Shown: positions 52,127-61,375 of the stretch, in pieces | Position numbering within the stretch: the first letter of the stretch is position 1 | Layout of the letters: every line of letters begins with the position of its first letter | Assembly: GCF_014596525.1 (NCBI RefSeq) | Contig: NZ_MSJP01000114.1 | Location: forward strand, 1 to 64,000 | Direction: 5' to 3' | Length of the DNA: 64,000 nucleotides | From: Streptomyces sp. CBMA291 | GTDB taxonomy: Bacteria > Actinomycetota > Actinomycetes > Streptomycetales > Streptomycetaceae | Translations under genes and position numbers: made by a program | Notes under the pieces: model-generated | Told to the model about the DNA's origin: nothing | Seen by the model: the letters and a program-made list of their open reading frames with translations, nothing else | Database searches by the model: none

Positions 52127-52360
52127 ATGATCAAGAAGGTCGTCGCTGCTGCGGCTGCCACGGGCGGTCTCGTTCTCGCGGGTGCGGGCATGGCCGTTGC
52201 CGACGCGGGCGCGCAGGGTGCCGCCGTCGGTTCCCCCGGTGTCCTCTCGGGCAACGTCGTCCAGGTGCCGATCCACATCCCGGTGAACGCGTGCGGAAAC
52301 ACGGTCTCCGTGATCGGCCTGCTGAACCCCGCCTTCGGCAACACCTGCGTCAACGCCTGA
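52127..52360 (+). CDS. chpH: Short chaplin ChpH
   Basis: This 77-residue secreted surface protein has a signal peptide (residues 1-26, MIKKVVAAAAATGGLVLAGA...ADA) followed by a single chaplin domain with GAAVGSPGVLSGNVVQVPIHIPVNACGNTVSVIGLLNPAFGNTC and two cysteines. Short chaplins assemble into amyloid fibrils that make aerial hyphae hydrophobic. The ATG follows AGGAGGAATA, a strong site. It lies just upstream of a long chaplin, the same pair as chpH-chpC in S. coelicolor, which supports the name. Confidence 0.95.
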   Translation: MIKKVVAAAAATGGLVLAGAGMAVADAGAQGAAVGSPGVLSGNVVQVPIHIPVNACGNTVSVIGLLNPAFGNTCVNA

Positions 52361-52393
52361 CGTTGCGCCCCGCCCGTGAGGGCATGAGCCGGT

Positions 52394-52430
52394 CCGGCCT
52401 CGGAGTGCGTGCCATGCACTCCGGGGCCGG
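52394..52430 (+). terminator. Terminator-like hairpin between chpH and chpC
   Basis: A 13-bp stem with a 2-nt internal mismatch (52394-52408 with 52416-52430) lies between the chaplin genes, suggesting separate or attenuated transcription. Confidence 0.65.
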
Positions 52431-52499
52431 TGGTCATTTCCGCCCCGGGTCACCCGCCCGGTGGCACTCTTTCGAAGCCGAGCAGGCAGGAAAACAGCT

Positions 52500-53237
52500 A
52501 TGCGACAGGTCACGCGCAAGGGTCTCGTCACCGTTGCGGCAGCCGGAGGCGTTCTCGCGGTGATCGGCGGTGGTTACGCGCACGCCGATTCCGGTGCGCG
52601 TGGCGCGGCCGTGAATTCCCCGGGCGTCGCCTCCGGAAATTCCGTCCAGGTCCCGGTGCACGTACCGGTGAATGCCTGCGGAAACACCGTCAATGTCATC
52701 GGACTGCTCAATCCGGCGATGGGCAACACCTGCGCCAACGTCTCCGCCCCCGGAAATCCGGGCGGCGGTTCCTCCGCCGAGGGGCACGCGGGCGACTCGC
52801 CCGGAGTCGCCTCCGGCAACACCGTCCAGGTCCCGGTCGACGTCCCGGTGAACGCGTGCGGCAACAGCGTCTCGGGCGCCGGGCTCCTCAATCCGGCCTT
52901 CGGCAACACCTGCGCCAACGGCACCGAGCCGACGCGACCCGGAAACCCAGGCAATCCTGGCAACCCCGGAAACCCGGAGACTCCGGTGAACCCCGGCAAC
53001 CCCGGCAATCCGGGGACGCCCGAGACCCCCGGTCACCCCGGCACCCCGGGCAAGCCCGGCACTCCGGAGCACCCGGACGAGCCGAACACCCCCGCCGCGC
53101 AGGGCGGCACCCCGTCGAACGCCTTCGAGGAGCTGGCCGAGACCGGTTCCGGCCCGCTCGGCGTGATCCTCCCCGTCGGCGCCGGTCTGCTGCTCGCGGG
53201 CTCGCTGATCTACCGCCGCACCCGCCGCGCCGCCTGA
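52500..53237 (+). CDS. chpC: Long chaplin ChpC with sortase signal
   Basis: This 245-residue protein has a signal peptide (1-30) and two chaplin domains (about 33-78 and 97-141), each with the CGN...NTC cysteine pair. A Pro/Gly/Asn/Glu-rich spacer (repeated NPGNPG and PGTPE units) follows. The sortase motif LAETG lies near residue 212, with a hydrophobic helix and an RRTRRAA tail. Sortase anchors such chaplins to the peptidoglycan, where they nucleate short chaplins. ATG 52500 begins the signal peptide. Confidence 0.94.
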   Translation: MRQVTRKGLVTVAAAGGVLAVIGGGYAHADSGARGAAVNSPGVASGNSVQVPVHVPVNACGNTVNVIGLLNPAMGNTCANVSAPGNPGGGSSAEGHAGDSPGVASGNTVQVPVDVPVNACGNSVSGAGLLNPAFGNTCANGTEPTRPGNPGNPGNPGNPETPVNPGNPGNPGTPETPGHPGTPGKPGTPEHPDEPNTPAAQGGTPSNAFEELAETGSGPLGVILPVGAGLLLAGSLIYRRTRRAA

Positions 53238-53280
53238 CCTCCCGGAACCCCCGGAGGAGCCGCCCGGCACGCCACGCGCA

Positions 53281-53305
53281 GGGGCCCCGCACACCGCGGG
53301 GCCCC
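53281..53305. terminator. Bidirectional terminator after chpC
   Basis: A perfect 10-bp GC stem (53281-53290 with 53296-53305) with a 5-nt loop, followed by TTCTC, lies between the convergent chpC and DUF5703 genes. Confidence 0.8.
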
Positions 53306-53316
53306 TTCTCGTCGGC

Positions 53317-53505
53317 TCACCAGGTCGCGCGGACCTGGCGGATGATCCGCCGCTTCAGTCGCACCCTGCGGCTTCCGTCCCGGTGCAGGCTCAGGCGGTC
53401 CAACTCCCAGTGCCCGTACTCGGCGTGGTCGGTCAGCAGCCGCGCCGCCTCCTTGCGGGAGACACCACGGGGCACGTACACATCGACAAATTCGTATTCC
53501 GGCAT
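53317..53505 (-). CDS. DUF5703 family small protein
   Basis: This 62-residue basic protein reads MPEYEFVDVYVPRGVSRKEA and ends RVRLKRRIIRQVRATW. I recognise it as the DUF5703 family of actinobacteria. The N-terminal half is acidic and the C-terminal half is strongly basic. Function unknown. It lies divergent from the acidic hypothetical gene, with a 47-bp gap. Confidence 0.8.
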   Translation of the reverse strand: MPEYEFVDVYVPRGVSRKEAARLLTDHAEYGHWELDRLSLHRDGSRRVRLKRRIIRQVRATW

Positions 53506-53552
53506 CGCATCTATTGTGCGGGCACCGGCCCGGTACGGATAGCGTCTGTCCC

Positions 53553-54350
53553 ATGTCTGATGCTGCGCAGCCCACCGCTGCCGAGGTACGCGCCGCCGCC
53601 GAGGCGGTCAAAGCCGCACTGGACCGTCACCTCGCGGCGGTCGAACGCCGCACGGGAGACGACGACACGGCCGTCTACGAAGCCTTCAACGCCCTCGCCA
53701 CGGCGGCCGAGGCGTACGACGAACTCCTCTACGACCGCTACGACGAGGTCACTCCCTTCGAGATCCCCGGAGCCGACGGCACCCTGCCGCCGTACGCCGG
53801 ACCTGACGAACCTCATGCCCTCAGCCTGCTGATCCGCCGCGACTACGCGGTGGCGGAACCCAGACGGCTCCTCGCCCAGGCCCGTCGCGTCGCGGGCGTC
53901 GACGGCCCGGCCGACGCCACCGGGCCGGGCGCCAGGGCGGGCGTCTCCCCGCTCGCCGCGCTCGGCGTGCTCTTCGGCGAGTACGAACCCGACGAGATCG
54001 CCTCGCGGCACAAGGAGTTCGGCCTGGAGGAAGGCGACTCCACGCTCTGGGTCACCGCCGCCGAGGAACTCCCCGAACCGGGGGAGTGGCTCGACGCCCC
54101 CTTCGAGCACGTCGACCCGGAGCGGATCGTCTGCCGCTTCGACGTCAGCGCCGTCTTCGACGAGGAAGACGACGAGGACGAGGGCGACGACGGGGACGAG
54201 CGTGACGAGGGCGGCGACGAGGACGAGGGGGGCGAGGACGACGGTGCCACCGCCACCGTCGCCGGAGACGACGGTGCGGGCCATGGCGTCGAAGACCACG
54301 ACGGCGTGGGCGGCGAAGGGGCCGACCGCGCCGGAGCGGTGGGCGCCTGA
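53553..54350 (+). CDS. Conserved hypothetical protein with long acidic C-terminal tail
   Basis: This 265-residue protein has a folded N-terminal part (about 1-200) that begins with a helix (AAEVRAAAEAVKAALDRHLAAVE) and includes DELLYDRYDEVTPFEIPG and HALSLLIRRDYAV. The tail is almost entirely Asp/Glu/Gly (DEEDDEDEGDDGDERDEGG...). I do not recognise a characterised family, though I recall similar proteins throughout Streptomyces. The acidic tail may bind basic partners. ATG 53553 was chosen because the preceding ORF extension has no homology. Confidence 0.75.
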   Translation: MSDAAQPTAAEVRAAAEAVKAALDRHLAAVERRTGDDDTAVYEAFNALATAAEAYDELLYDRYDEVTPFEIPGADGTLPPYAGPDEPHALSLLIRRDYAVAEPRRLLAQARRVAGVDGPADATGPGARAGVSPLAALGVLFGEYEPDEIASRHKEFGLEEGDSTLWVTAAEELPEPGEWLDAPFEHVDPERIVCRFDVSAVFDEEDDEDEGDDGDERDEGGDEDEGGEDDGATATVAGDDGAGHGVEDHDGVGGEGADRAGAVGA

Positions 54351-54458
54351 CCGACCGTACGGGCAGCCCGTGCGGACCGATGATCGTACGGGCACTCGTA
54401 CGACCCGTGTGAAGCGAGCAGCGGCGGCCGGGAAGGCACCGGACGACCGAGGGATACG

Positions 54459-54500
54459 GCGGAGGGCCGGGGCACCGATCAGGGTGTCCCGGCCCTCCGC
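54459..54500. terminator. Strong bidirectional terminator
   Basis: An 18-bp stem with one G-T pair (54459-54476 with 54483-54500) and a 6-nt loop lies between the acidic hypothetical gene and the convergent RecD2-like gene. Confidence 0.85.
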
Positions 54501-54537
54501 GGTTCCCGGCCCTCGCGGCTTCTCGCGCCGCCTCCTT

Positions 54538-57117
54538 CTACTCCTCCGGCACGGCGAGCAGCGCCTCAAGGAGCGGTCGCAGTCGGGTCGTACGCTCCGG
54601 GGCGACCCCCTCGGCCACCGCGCGGGGCAGTGCCTGCTCCACGCCGTGCACCACCGACAGATGGCGCTCCGCCCGGCCGAAGGCCGTGTACACCCACGCC
54701 CGGCTCAGGCCCCCGGCGGCGTCCCCGGGCAGCACCACGACCACGGCCGGCCAGCGCGCCCCGGCCGCCTGGTGCGCCGTGAGCGCCCAGCCGTGCCGCA
54801 GCGCCGGCTCTACCCGCTCCCGGGGCACCAGCAGCGCCTCGTCCCCGCAGCGCAGCCGCAGCCCCTGCGCGTCGGCTCCCAGCACCGTGCCCGTGACCGT
54901 CCTGCCCGGCACCGGGGCGTACGCCACCCGGTCCCCCGGGTCGTAGCCGCCGAAGCGGCCGGGACCGGGGTTGAGCCGCTGCTTCAGGGCCGCGTTCAGC
55001 GCGCGCGTACCGGCCGAGCCGCCGTGGCCGACCGTGATCACCTGGGTCTGCTCCGCCGGTACCCCGATCGCCCGGGGCACCGAGTCGGCCACCAGTTGGA
55101 CCGTACGGTGCACGGCCTCGCCCGCGTCCCGCACCGGGACGATGACGATCTCCTTGCCGGGCGCCTCGACCTGGTTCAGCTCGCCCGCGCCGACGCCCGA
55201 GACCAGCTCGCCGAGCGGCCCGGGGTCGGGCAGCCGCGAGGCGATCCGGGGGCACACCCGGGCCGCCAGGAGATCGGCGAAGACCCGGCCCGCGCCGGGC
55301 GCCCCGAGCACCTCGGGGTCGCCGCTCAGGACCAGACGGCAGCCGTCGGGCAGGGACTCCACGAGCAGTGCGGCGCTCTCCACGTCTAGCTGCGGGGCGT
55401 CCAGGACCACGAGGAGGTCCAGGGCGAGGGCCCCGTCCTCGTCCCTGCCGGGGCCCGCCGTGCCGGAGAGCAGCGCGGCGACCGTCACGGCTTCCGGGCC
55501 CGCGCCGCCGTCGGCGTGGACGGCGACCAGGGCGCGCAGCCCGCGCGCGCGGGCCTCCGCCGCGAGGGCGGCCGGTTCGGTGCGGGCCGCCTCGCCGCCG
55601 GTGTGCAGGACCAGGCCGCTCGCCCCGGCGGCCCGTGCCAGCTCGGAGCCGTCCCAGGGGGCTGCCGTCGCGGTCCGTACGAGCCGGGCGAGGCCCTCCG
55701 CGAGGCTCTCCTCCGCCAGCGCGTACCGGTCGAGGCCGAGCAGCGCGGGCGCCTCGGGGACGGGAGCGGTCGGCTCCGCGTCCTCCTCGTCCGCCGCCTC
55801 GGGGTCCTCCTCCTGCGGGGTCTCCTCCTGGAAGAGGAGGACGGCGCCCGCCGACACGGCCTCCTCGACCGCCGCATCGGGGTCGGAGATCCGCTGCCCG
55901 GCGAGTCCGGCCCGCACGGTCCGGTCCTCCAGCGCGGTGTGTCCCTGGAGCGCGGCCCGTTCCAGGAGCCATACGGTCAGGGCGACGGCCCGGCGCGGGT
56001 CGTCGGGCCCGCAGTCGGGGCCGAGCAGTGCCCGTGCGAAGCCGTCGGCCTGCTCCGGGCGCACTCCGGGCACGGCGAGCAGCTGCCAGGGGTCGTCGAA
56101 CAGCGCGGCGGCGGCGTTCTCGCCCAGTGTCTCGGCGACCGGACCCGCCAGGGCCTCGGGGGCGCCGCCCTTGGCCAGGACCTCCCGGACGGCCTCCGTG
56201 GTGCCGGGCGCGGGTGCGGGTGCGGACGGGTGCGGGAGAGCGGGCGGGCGGACGGCCGTGGCGGTCGCGGGCTCGGCGGAGGGGCGCGTGGGCGTCGGCT
56301 CGGGGGACTCGTAGAAGGTGCCGCCCGAGGCCTTGCCGCCCTCGACGGCCCGTACGGCGGCGAGGAGGTCGGCCGCCGTGCCGCTCAGCTTGGTGCCGCT
56401 CGCGACGGTCCCGTCCTTGCCGGCCTTCCGCGCCTCGATCCTGGCCCGCAGCTCCCGCTGCGCGGCCAACTCGGCCTGCGCTTCGTTCGTCTCACCCGCA
56501 CTTTCGGGCTGCGCACCGACGGTCTCGCCGGCCTCGCCTCCGACGGCATCGACGGCATCGACGGCCTCGCCTCCGGCGGCGTCGTCCGCGTCGCCGGAGA
56601 CGTCTCCGGCCGCGTCGCCCGCGTCGCTGGAGACGCCTTCGTCCGCGTCGTCGGGCCCGTCCTCGCCGCCCGTGTCACCGGACCCGCCTCCGGCGGCGGC
56701 GCCCGGCCCGTCCCCGGCCTCCGAGGGCACGGCCTCGGCCCCGGGCTGCGCCTCCCCAGAGTCCCCCCGCAGGCGCTCGACGGCCTCGGTCTCGACGGCC
56801 TCAGGTTCGGCGGCCTCGGGTTCGACGGTGTCAGGCGTTACGGTTCCGGCGGCCTCGGGTTCGGCGACCTCGGGCTCCACGGTGTCGGCTTCCACGGCCT
56901 CGGGCTCCACGGTGTCAGGCGTTACGGTTCCGGCGGCCTCGGGCTCCACGGCCTCCGGCTCCACGGCCTCGGGTTCGGCGGGCTCAAGGGGAGCGGTCTC
57001 CCCGGTCTCGGGGACCTCGGGGGCGTCGGCCCCGGCCTCGGGGGCCCCGGGCACCCCTTCCTCGGGCTCCACGGTCTCCACGGCCTCGGGCGTGGTCTTC
57101 CCGGAAGGCTCGGTCAC
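54538..57117 (-). CDS. RecD2-like SF1 helicase-fold protein with lost ATPase motifs
   Basis: This 859-residue protein has an N-terminal low-complexity Glu/Ala/Pro/Val part (about 1-220) with tandem EPEAVEPEA and GTVTPDTVEPEA repeats. Helix-hairpin-helix and winged regions (about 310-440: LFDDPWQLLAVPGVRPEQADGFARALL) and a helicase core follow. The Walker A position reads HTGGEAARTEPAA instead of GGPGTGKT, Walker B reads VVLDAPQLD instead of DEA, motif III reads SGDPEVL, and motif VI reads TAHQAAGARWPAVVV. It is thus probably unable to hydrolyse ATP. The GTG start overlaps the aldo-keto reductase stop by 4 nt. Confidence 0.82.
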   Translation of the reverse strand: MTEPSGKTTPEAVETVEPEEGVPGAPEAGADAPEVPETGETAPLEPAEPEAVEPEAVEPEAAGTVTPDTVEPEAVEADTVEPEVAEPEAAGTVTPDTVEPEAAEPEAVETEAVERLRGDSGEAQPGAEAVPSEAGDGPGAAAGGGSGDTGGEDGPDDADEGVSSDAGDAAGDVSGDADDAAGGEAVDAVDAVGGEAGETVGAQPESAGETNEAQAELAAQRELRARIEARKAGKDGTVASGTKLSGTAADLLAAVRAVEGGKASGGTFYESPEPTPTRPSAEPATATAVRPPALPHPSAPAPAPGTTEAVREVLAKGGAPEALAGPVAETLGENAAAALFDDPWQLLAVPGVRPEQADGFARALLGPDCGPDDPRRAVALTVWLLERAALQGHTALEDRTVRAGLAGQRISDPDAAVEEAVSAGAVLLFQEETPQEEDPEAADEEDAEPTAPVPEAPALLGLDRYALAEESLAEGLARLVRTATAAPWDGSELARAAGASGLVLHTGGEAARTEPAALAAEARARGLRALVAVHADGGAGPEAVTVAALLSGTAGPGRDEDGALALDLLVVLDAPQLDVESAALLVESLPDGCRLVLSGDPEVLGAPGAGRVFADLLAARVCPRIASRLPDPGPLGELVSGVGAGELNQVEAPGKEIVIVPVRDAGEAVHRTVQLVADSVPRAIGVPAEQTQVITVGHGGSAGTRALNAALKQRLNPGPGRFGGYDPGDRVAYAPVPGRTVTGTVLGADAQGLRLRCGDEALLVPRERVEPALRHGWALTAHQAAGARWPAVVVVLPGDAAGGLSRAWVYTAFGRAERHLSVVHGVEQALPRAVAEGVAPERTTRLRPLLEALLAVPEE

Positions 57118-58091
57118 AAGGTGCTCCAGTCGTGATCCGGATAGCGGTGCACGGGCGCCGACACATCGTCCAGCGCCCGACAGATCTCGTCAGGAAGACT
57201 AAGGGTCTCCACCGACAAAGCGGACGCGAGCTGCCGTGCCGTGCGGGCGCCGACGATCGGGGCGGTCACCCCGGGGCGGTCGCGGACCCAGGCCAGCGCC
57301 ACCTGGAGCGGGGTCGTCGCGAGCCCGTCGGCGGCGGTCGCGACGGCGTCCACGATCCGGCTCGCCGCGTCGTCCAGGTACGGCTCCACGAACGGCGCCA
57401 TCGTCTCCGAAGCGCCCCGCGAGTCCGAAGGGGTCCCGCTCCGGTACTTGCCGGTGAGCACTCCCCGGCCGAGCGGCGAGGACGGCAGCAGACCTATCCC
57501 GAGGTCCCGCGCGGCGGGCAGCACCTCGCGCTCCACGCCCCGCTGGAGCAGCGAGTACTCCAGCTGCGTCCCGGCGAGCCGGGTCCGGTCGCCGCCGAGC
57601 TGCCAGGTGCCCGCCTTGGCGAGCTGCCAGCCGCAGAAGTTGGCCACGCCCGCGTACCGCGCCCGTCCGCTGCGTACCGCGATGTCGAGGGCCTGGAGCG
57701 ACTCCTCCAGGGGCGTGTGCGGGTCGAAGGCGTGCAGCTGCCACAGGTCGACGTGGTCGGTGCCGAGCCGGTCGAGGGAGGCGTCGAGCGCGGCGAGCAG
57801 ATGCCCCCGGGAGCCGTCCGTACGCCGGTCGGGGTCCGGCACGCTGCCCGCCTTGGTGGAAAGGACCAGGTCGTGCCGGGACACGAGGCGGCCCATCAGG
57901 CGCCCGAGCACGTATTCGGCCTCGCCCCCGCCGTACACGTCGGCGGTGTCCACGAGCGTGCCGCCCGCGTCCCAGAACGCCTTCAACTGCTCGGCGGCGT
58001 CGTGCTCGTCGGTGTCCCGGCCCCAGGTGAGGGTGCCGAGTCCGATGCGCGACACACGCAGGCCGGTCCGTCCGAGATGCCTCTGCTCCAT
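57114..58091 (-). CDS. Aldo/keto reductase
   Basis: This 325-residue AKR barrel has the catalytic Asp-Tyr-Lys-His set in DTADVYGGGEAE, VLSTKAG and LWQLHAFDP, and the NADPH site PIVGARTARQL. The start MEQRHLGRTGLRVSRIGLGTLTWG matches the family and the usual length. It would reduce carbonyls with NADPH. Its stop overlaps the start of the RecD2-like gene as GTGA. ATG 58091 was chosen over an upstream open frame. Confidence 0.93.
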   Translation of the reverse strand: MEQRHLGRTGLRVSRIGLGTLTWGRDTDEHDAAEQLKAFWDAGGTLVDTADVYGGGEAEYVLGRLMGRLVSRHDLVLSTKAGSVPDPDRRTDGSRGHLLAALDASLDRLGTDHVDLWQLHAFDPHTPLEESLQALDIAVRSGRARYAGVANFCGWQLAKAGTWQLGGDRTRLAGTQLEYSLLQRGVEREVLPAARDLGIGLLPSSPLGRGVLTGKYRSGTPSDSRGASETMAPFVEPYLDDAASRIVDAVATAADGLATTPLQVALAWVRDRPGVTAPIVGARTARQLASALSVETLSLPDEICRALDDVSAPVHRYPDHDWSTL

Positions 58092-58221
58092 GGGCGCGAG
58101 ATTACTGGCCGGGGCAGCACGCGGAGGGAGCCTGTGGACAACCGTCCCCTGACGCGGACCCCGACCGCGCGCTAGAGTCCGGCCCACAGGGACGTTACCG
58201 ATGGGTAAGGGGTGCGTGTAC

Positions 58222-59271
58222 ATGCGGCTCGGCATCAACCTCGGCTACTGGGGCGCGGGCATGGACGGCGACAACCTCGCCGTCGCCCAGGAAGCGGACC
58301 GGCTCGGCTTCGACGTCTGCTGGGCCGCGGAGGCGTACGGCTCCGACGCCCCCACCGTCCTCGCCTGGGTCGCGGCGAGGACCGAGCGGATCGACGTCGG
58401 TTCGGCGATCATGCAGATCCCGGCCCGGCAGCCCGCCATGACGGCGATGACGGCGGCCACCCTGGACTCGCTCAGCGGCGGCCGATTCCGACTGGGCCTC
58501 GGCGTCTCGGGGCCGCAGGTCTCCGAGGGCTGGTACGGCGTGAAGTTCGACAAGCCGCTGGCCAGGACCCGGGAGTACGTCGAGATCGTCCGCAAGGCGA
58601 TGTCCCGCGAGCGTCTGACCCATGACGGCGAGCACTGGACGCTTCCGCTGCCCGGCGGTCCCGGCAAGCCCATCAAGCTGACCGTGCACCCGGAGCGCGA
58701 GCACATCCCGCTCTACATCGCGGCCATCGGTCCGAAGAACCTGGAGCAGACCGGCGAGATCGCCGACGGAGCCCTGCTGATCTTCCCCTCGGCGGCCCAT
58801 CTGGAGGAGACCGCGCTGCGACCGCTGCGCGCGGGCCGGGCGAAGGCCGGTCTGACGATGGACGGCTTCGACGTCTGCCCGACCGTGCCGCTGGCCCTCG
58901 GCGACGACGTCGACGCCCTCGCCGACGTGTTCCGCCCGTACACGGCGCTGTACGTCGGCGGCATGGGCAGCCGCAAGCAGAACTTCTACAACCAGCTGGC
59001 CGGGCGCATGGGGTACGAGAAGGAGGCGGCCGAGATCCAGGACAAGTACCTGGCCGGGGACAAGGCGGGCGCCGCCGCGGCCGTGCCCCGCAGCCTGATC
59101 GACCAGACCGCCCTGCTGGGCCCGGTCGAGCGGATCGCGGAGCGGATGACGGCCTACGCCGAGGCCGGGGTCACCACCCTCACCCTCGCCCCGGCAGGCT
59201 TCACCCTCGACGAGCGGCTGACGGCGCTGCGAGCGGGCGTGACGGCCCTGGAACGCGCGGGCCTCGGGTAG
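58222..59271 (+). CDS. LLM-class F420-dependent oxidoreductase
   Basis: This 349-residue luciferase-like TIM barrel starts MRLGINLGYWGAGMDGDNLAVAQEADRLGFD and contains TERIDVGSAIMQIPARQPAMTAMTAATLDSLSGGRFRLGLGVSGPQV, the standard LLM cofactor region of F420 enzymes. The substrate is not evident. ATG 58222 matches the family start and follows AAGGGG; an in-frame ATG at 58201 exists. It is divergent from the aldo-keto reductase. Confidence 0.92.
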   Translation: MRLGINLGYWGAGMDGDNLAVAQEADRLGFDVCWAAEAYGSDAPTVLAWVAARTERIDVGSAIMQIPARQPAMTAMTAATLDSLSGGRFRLGLGVSGPQVSEGWYGVKFDKPLARTREYVEIVRKAMSRERLTHDGEHWTLPLPGGPGKPIKLTVHPEREHIPLYIAAIGPKNLEQTGEIADGALLIFPSAAHLEETALRPLRAGRAKAGLTMDGFDVCPTVPLALGDDVDALADVFRPYTALYVGGMGSRKQNFYNQLAGRMGYEKEAAEIQDKYLAGDKAGAAAAVPRSLIDQTALLGPVERIAERMTAYAEAGVTTLTLAPAGFTLDERLTALRAGVTALERAGLG

Positions 59272-59548
59272 ACGAGTGCGTGGCCGCCCGGACCTCGCGT
59301 GACCCCGCCGTCAGGGGCGGGCGTACGCACCGGGGGAGAGGGCCACGGCCGTGGTGGGGGCTCGGGGGGTCTTCCCCGCCACGGCCGTCACGCAGCACAA
59401 CGCTCCACGACGCCCCCGGTTACGCCCCCGGGCCTCACTCTTTCGGCAGAGCCCGTCAAGCCCTCCTGTTGCCCGCCGTCGCCGACCGCATTTGACTCGT
59501 TCTCCCGGGACGTACGGAAACGCGGACGTCCGCACGGAGGTGGCGGCG

Positions 59549-60334
59549 ATGCTCACGGCCAAGGGCCTGTTCCAGGAAATCATCGACAACGACGAATCGT
59601 TCCGGCTCTTCTGCTCGATCGCGGCGAGCGGCGAGTCCCAGGGCGGCTGGGAGAACGGCCGGATAGCGGCCCTGGTCGCCCCCGGCATGAAGGAACTCAC
59701 CCCCAAGATCACCCGCCATGGCGCCGACGAGGACAAGCACGGCCGGATCTTCCGCGCCCTGATGCGCAGACGCGGTCTCGAACCCGCCGCCGTCCCCCCG
59801 GACACCGACTACACGATGCTCCTCGAACGGCGCGGGATCGGGCTCGCGCACGACAAGCTGCGCCGGGACGAGCGGCTGAGCGAACAGGACGTGATCGTCT
59901 ACCTCGCCCACAGCCGGGTCACCGAGCAGCGCGCCGCCGACCAGATGGACATGCTCGTCACGTACTTCGGCGACCACCCGGAACTGGGCAAGGCGATCCA
60001 CCAGATCGACCACGACGAGGCGAACCACCTCGCCTACTGCCACGAGGAACTGCTCCGCCTCGCGCGCGCGGGCCACGGACGCCTCATCCAGCGGACCCTG
60101 CGCGAGTCCGCCCTCGTCGAGATCCGGGTCTACCGGGACGTCAGCCTGGCCGTGATGCGTCACATGGGCCGCATCCTGGGCTGGTCCCGCCCCAAGGCGG
60201 CCGTCCTCACGGCCGGGATCCACACCCTGTACGCGTACGAGCGGGCCGCGGGCTGGCACCGTATGGTCGGCCTGCGGATGCCCGAACGGCTCGACGCCCT
60301 CGGCGGTCCCGCGACCCCCGTGCCCGCCTTCTGA
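59549..60334 (+). CDS. Ferritin-like domain protein
   Basis: This 261-residue helical protein has two E/D-x-x-H motifs, DEDKHGRIF and DHDEANHLAYCHEE, as in ferritin-like diiron carboxylate proteins. Further carboxylates lie in GESQGGWENG and TEQRAADQMD. The C-terminal third is helical and aromatic (ALVEIRVYRDVSLAVMRHMGR). The function is unknown; an oxidase or hydroxylase role is possible. The ATG follows GGAGGTGG. The 277-bp spacer upstream shows no gene. Confidence 0.85.
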   Translation: MLTAKGLFQEIIDNDESFRLFCSIAASGESQGGWENGRIAALVAPGMKELTPKITRHGADEDKHGRIFRALMRRRGLEPAAVPPDTDYTMLLERRGIGLAHDKLRRDERLSEQDVIVYLAHSRVTEQRAADQMDMLVTYFGDHPELGKAIHQIDHDEANHLAYCHEELLRLARAGHGRLIQRTLRESALVEIRVYRDVSLAVMRHMGRILGWSRPKAAVLTAGIHTLYAYERAAGWHRMVGLRMPERLDALGGPATPVPAF

Positions 60335-60367
60335 GACCCGCCGCCGTCACGGAAACGCCGCGGGCCC

Positions 60368-61360
60368 CTACAGCCAGCCGCGCCGCTTGAACATCCGGTA
60401 CAGGGTGATCACGATGCCCGCCATCACACAGATCACCGCCGGGTACGACCACACCCAGTGCAGCTCCGGCATGTGGTCGAAGTTCATGCCGTAGATGCCC
60501 GCGACCATCGTCGGCACCGCCGCCATCGCCGCCCATGCCGAGATCTTCCGCATGTCGTCGTTCTGCCGCACCCCCATCTGCGCCAGATGGGCCGACAGGA
60601 CGTCCGAAAGCAGCCGGTCGAGCCCTTCCACCTGCTCGTTGGAGCGCAGCAGATGGTCGTTGACGTCCCGGAAGAAGGGCTGCGCTCCCGCGTTCACGAA
60701 CGGCACCGAACCGGCCGTCAGCCGGGCCATCGGACCGGCCAGCGGCCCCGCTGCCCGCCGGAACTCAAGGACCTGCCGCTTCGCCGTGTAGATCCGCTCC
60801 GCCGTATTGGCCGGATTGCCTCCGGACGGCTCGAAGACATCGGTCTCCAGCTCCTCCAGGTCCACCTGGAGTTCCCCCGCCACCTCCAGATAGTGGTCCA
60901 CGACCGCGTCGCTCACCACGTAGAGGACCGCCGTCGGGCCGTGCTTCAGGACCTCGGGATCGGCCTCAAGGCGTCGACGGACCTGTGTCAGCGGCGCGCC
61001 CTCGCCGTGCCGGACGGTCACCACGAAGGAATCGCCCATGAACAGCATCAACTCGCCGGAGCTGACCCGGTCGCTCTCCGGCTCGTACACGACCGGCTTG
61101 AGCACCGCGAACAGCGAGTCGTCGTAGACCTCGAGCTTGGGCCGCTGATGGGCCTTGAGCGCGTCCTCGACGGCCAGCGGATGCAGGGCGAACTCCGTGG
61201 CGACGTGGTCGAACTCCTCCTTCGTGGGCTCGTGGAGCCCCACCCAGAGGAAGGCGTCCCCGGTGGCCCGTGCCTCCGCCAGCGCGTCGGAGAGATCGAC
61301 GGGGCTGTCCATGCGGCGCCCGTCGCGGTAGATGGCAGAGTCCACGATCACGCGCCGCAT
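60368..61360 (-). CDS. corA: CorA-family magnesium/cobalt channel
   Basis: This 330-residue protein has a large cytoplasmic domain (LHPLAVEDALKAHQRPKLEVYDDSLFAVLKPV), a long stalk helix (NDHLLRSNEQVEGLDRLLSDVLSAHLA) and two C-terminal transmembrane helices. The pore signature YGMNF follows the first one. It carries Mg2+ across the membrane as a pentamer. ATG 61360 starts the family region; the long upstream frame is made of repeats. It is convergent with the ferritin-like gene. Confidence 0.94.
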   Translation of the reverse strand: MRRVIVDSAIYRDGRRMDSPVDLSDALAEARATGDAFLWVGLHEPTKEEFDHVATEFALHPLAVEDALKAHQRPKLEVYDDSLFAVLKPVVYEPESDRVSSGELMLFMGDSFVVTVRHGEGAPLTQVRRRLEADPEVLKHGPTAVLYVVSDAVVDHYLEVAGELQVDLEELETDVFEPSGGNPANTAERIYTAKRQVLEFRRAAGPLAGPMARLTAGSVPFVNAGAQPFFRDVNDHLLRSNEQVEGLDRLLSDVLSAHLAQMGVRQNDDMRKISAWAAMAAVPTMVAGIYGMNFDHMPELHWVWSYPAVICVMAGIVITLYRMFKRRGWL

Positions 61361-61375
61361 TCTCCCCCGAATGGC

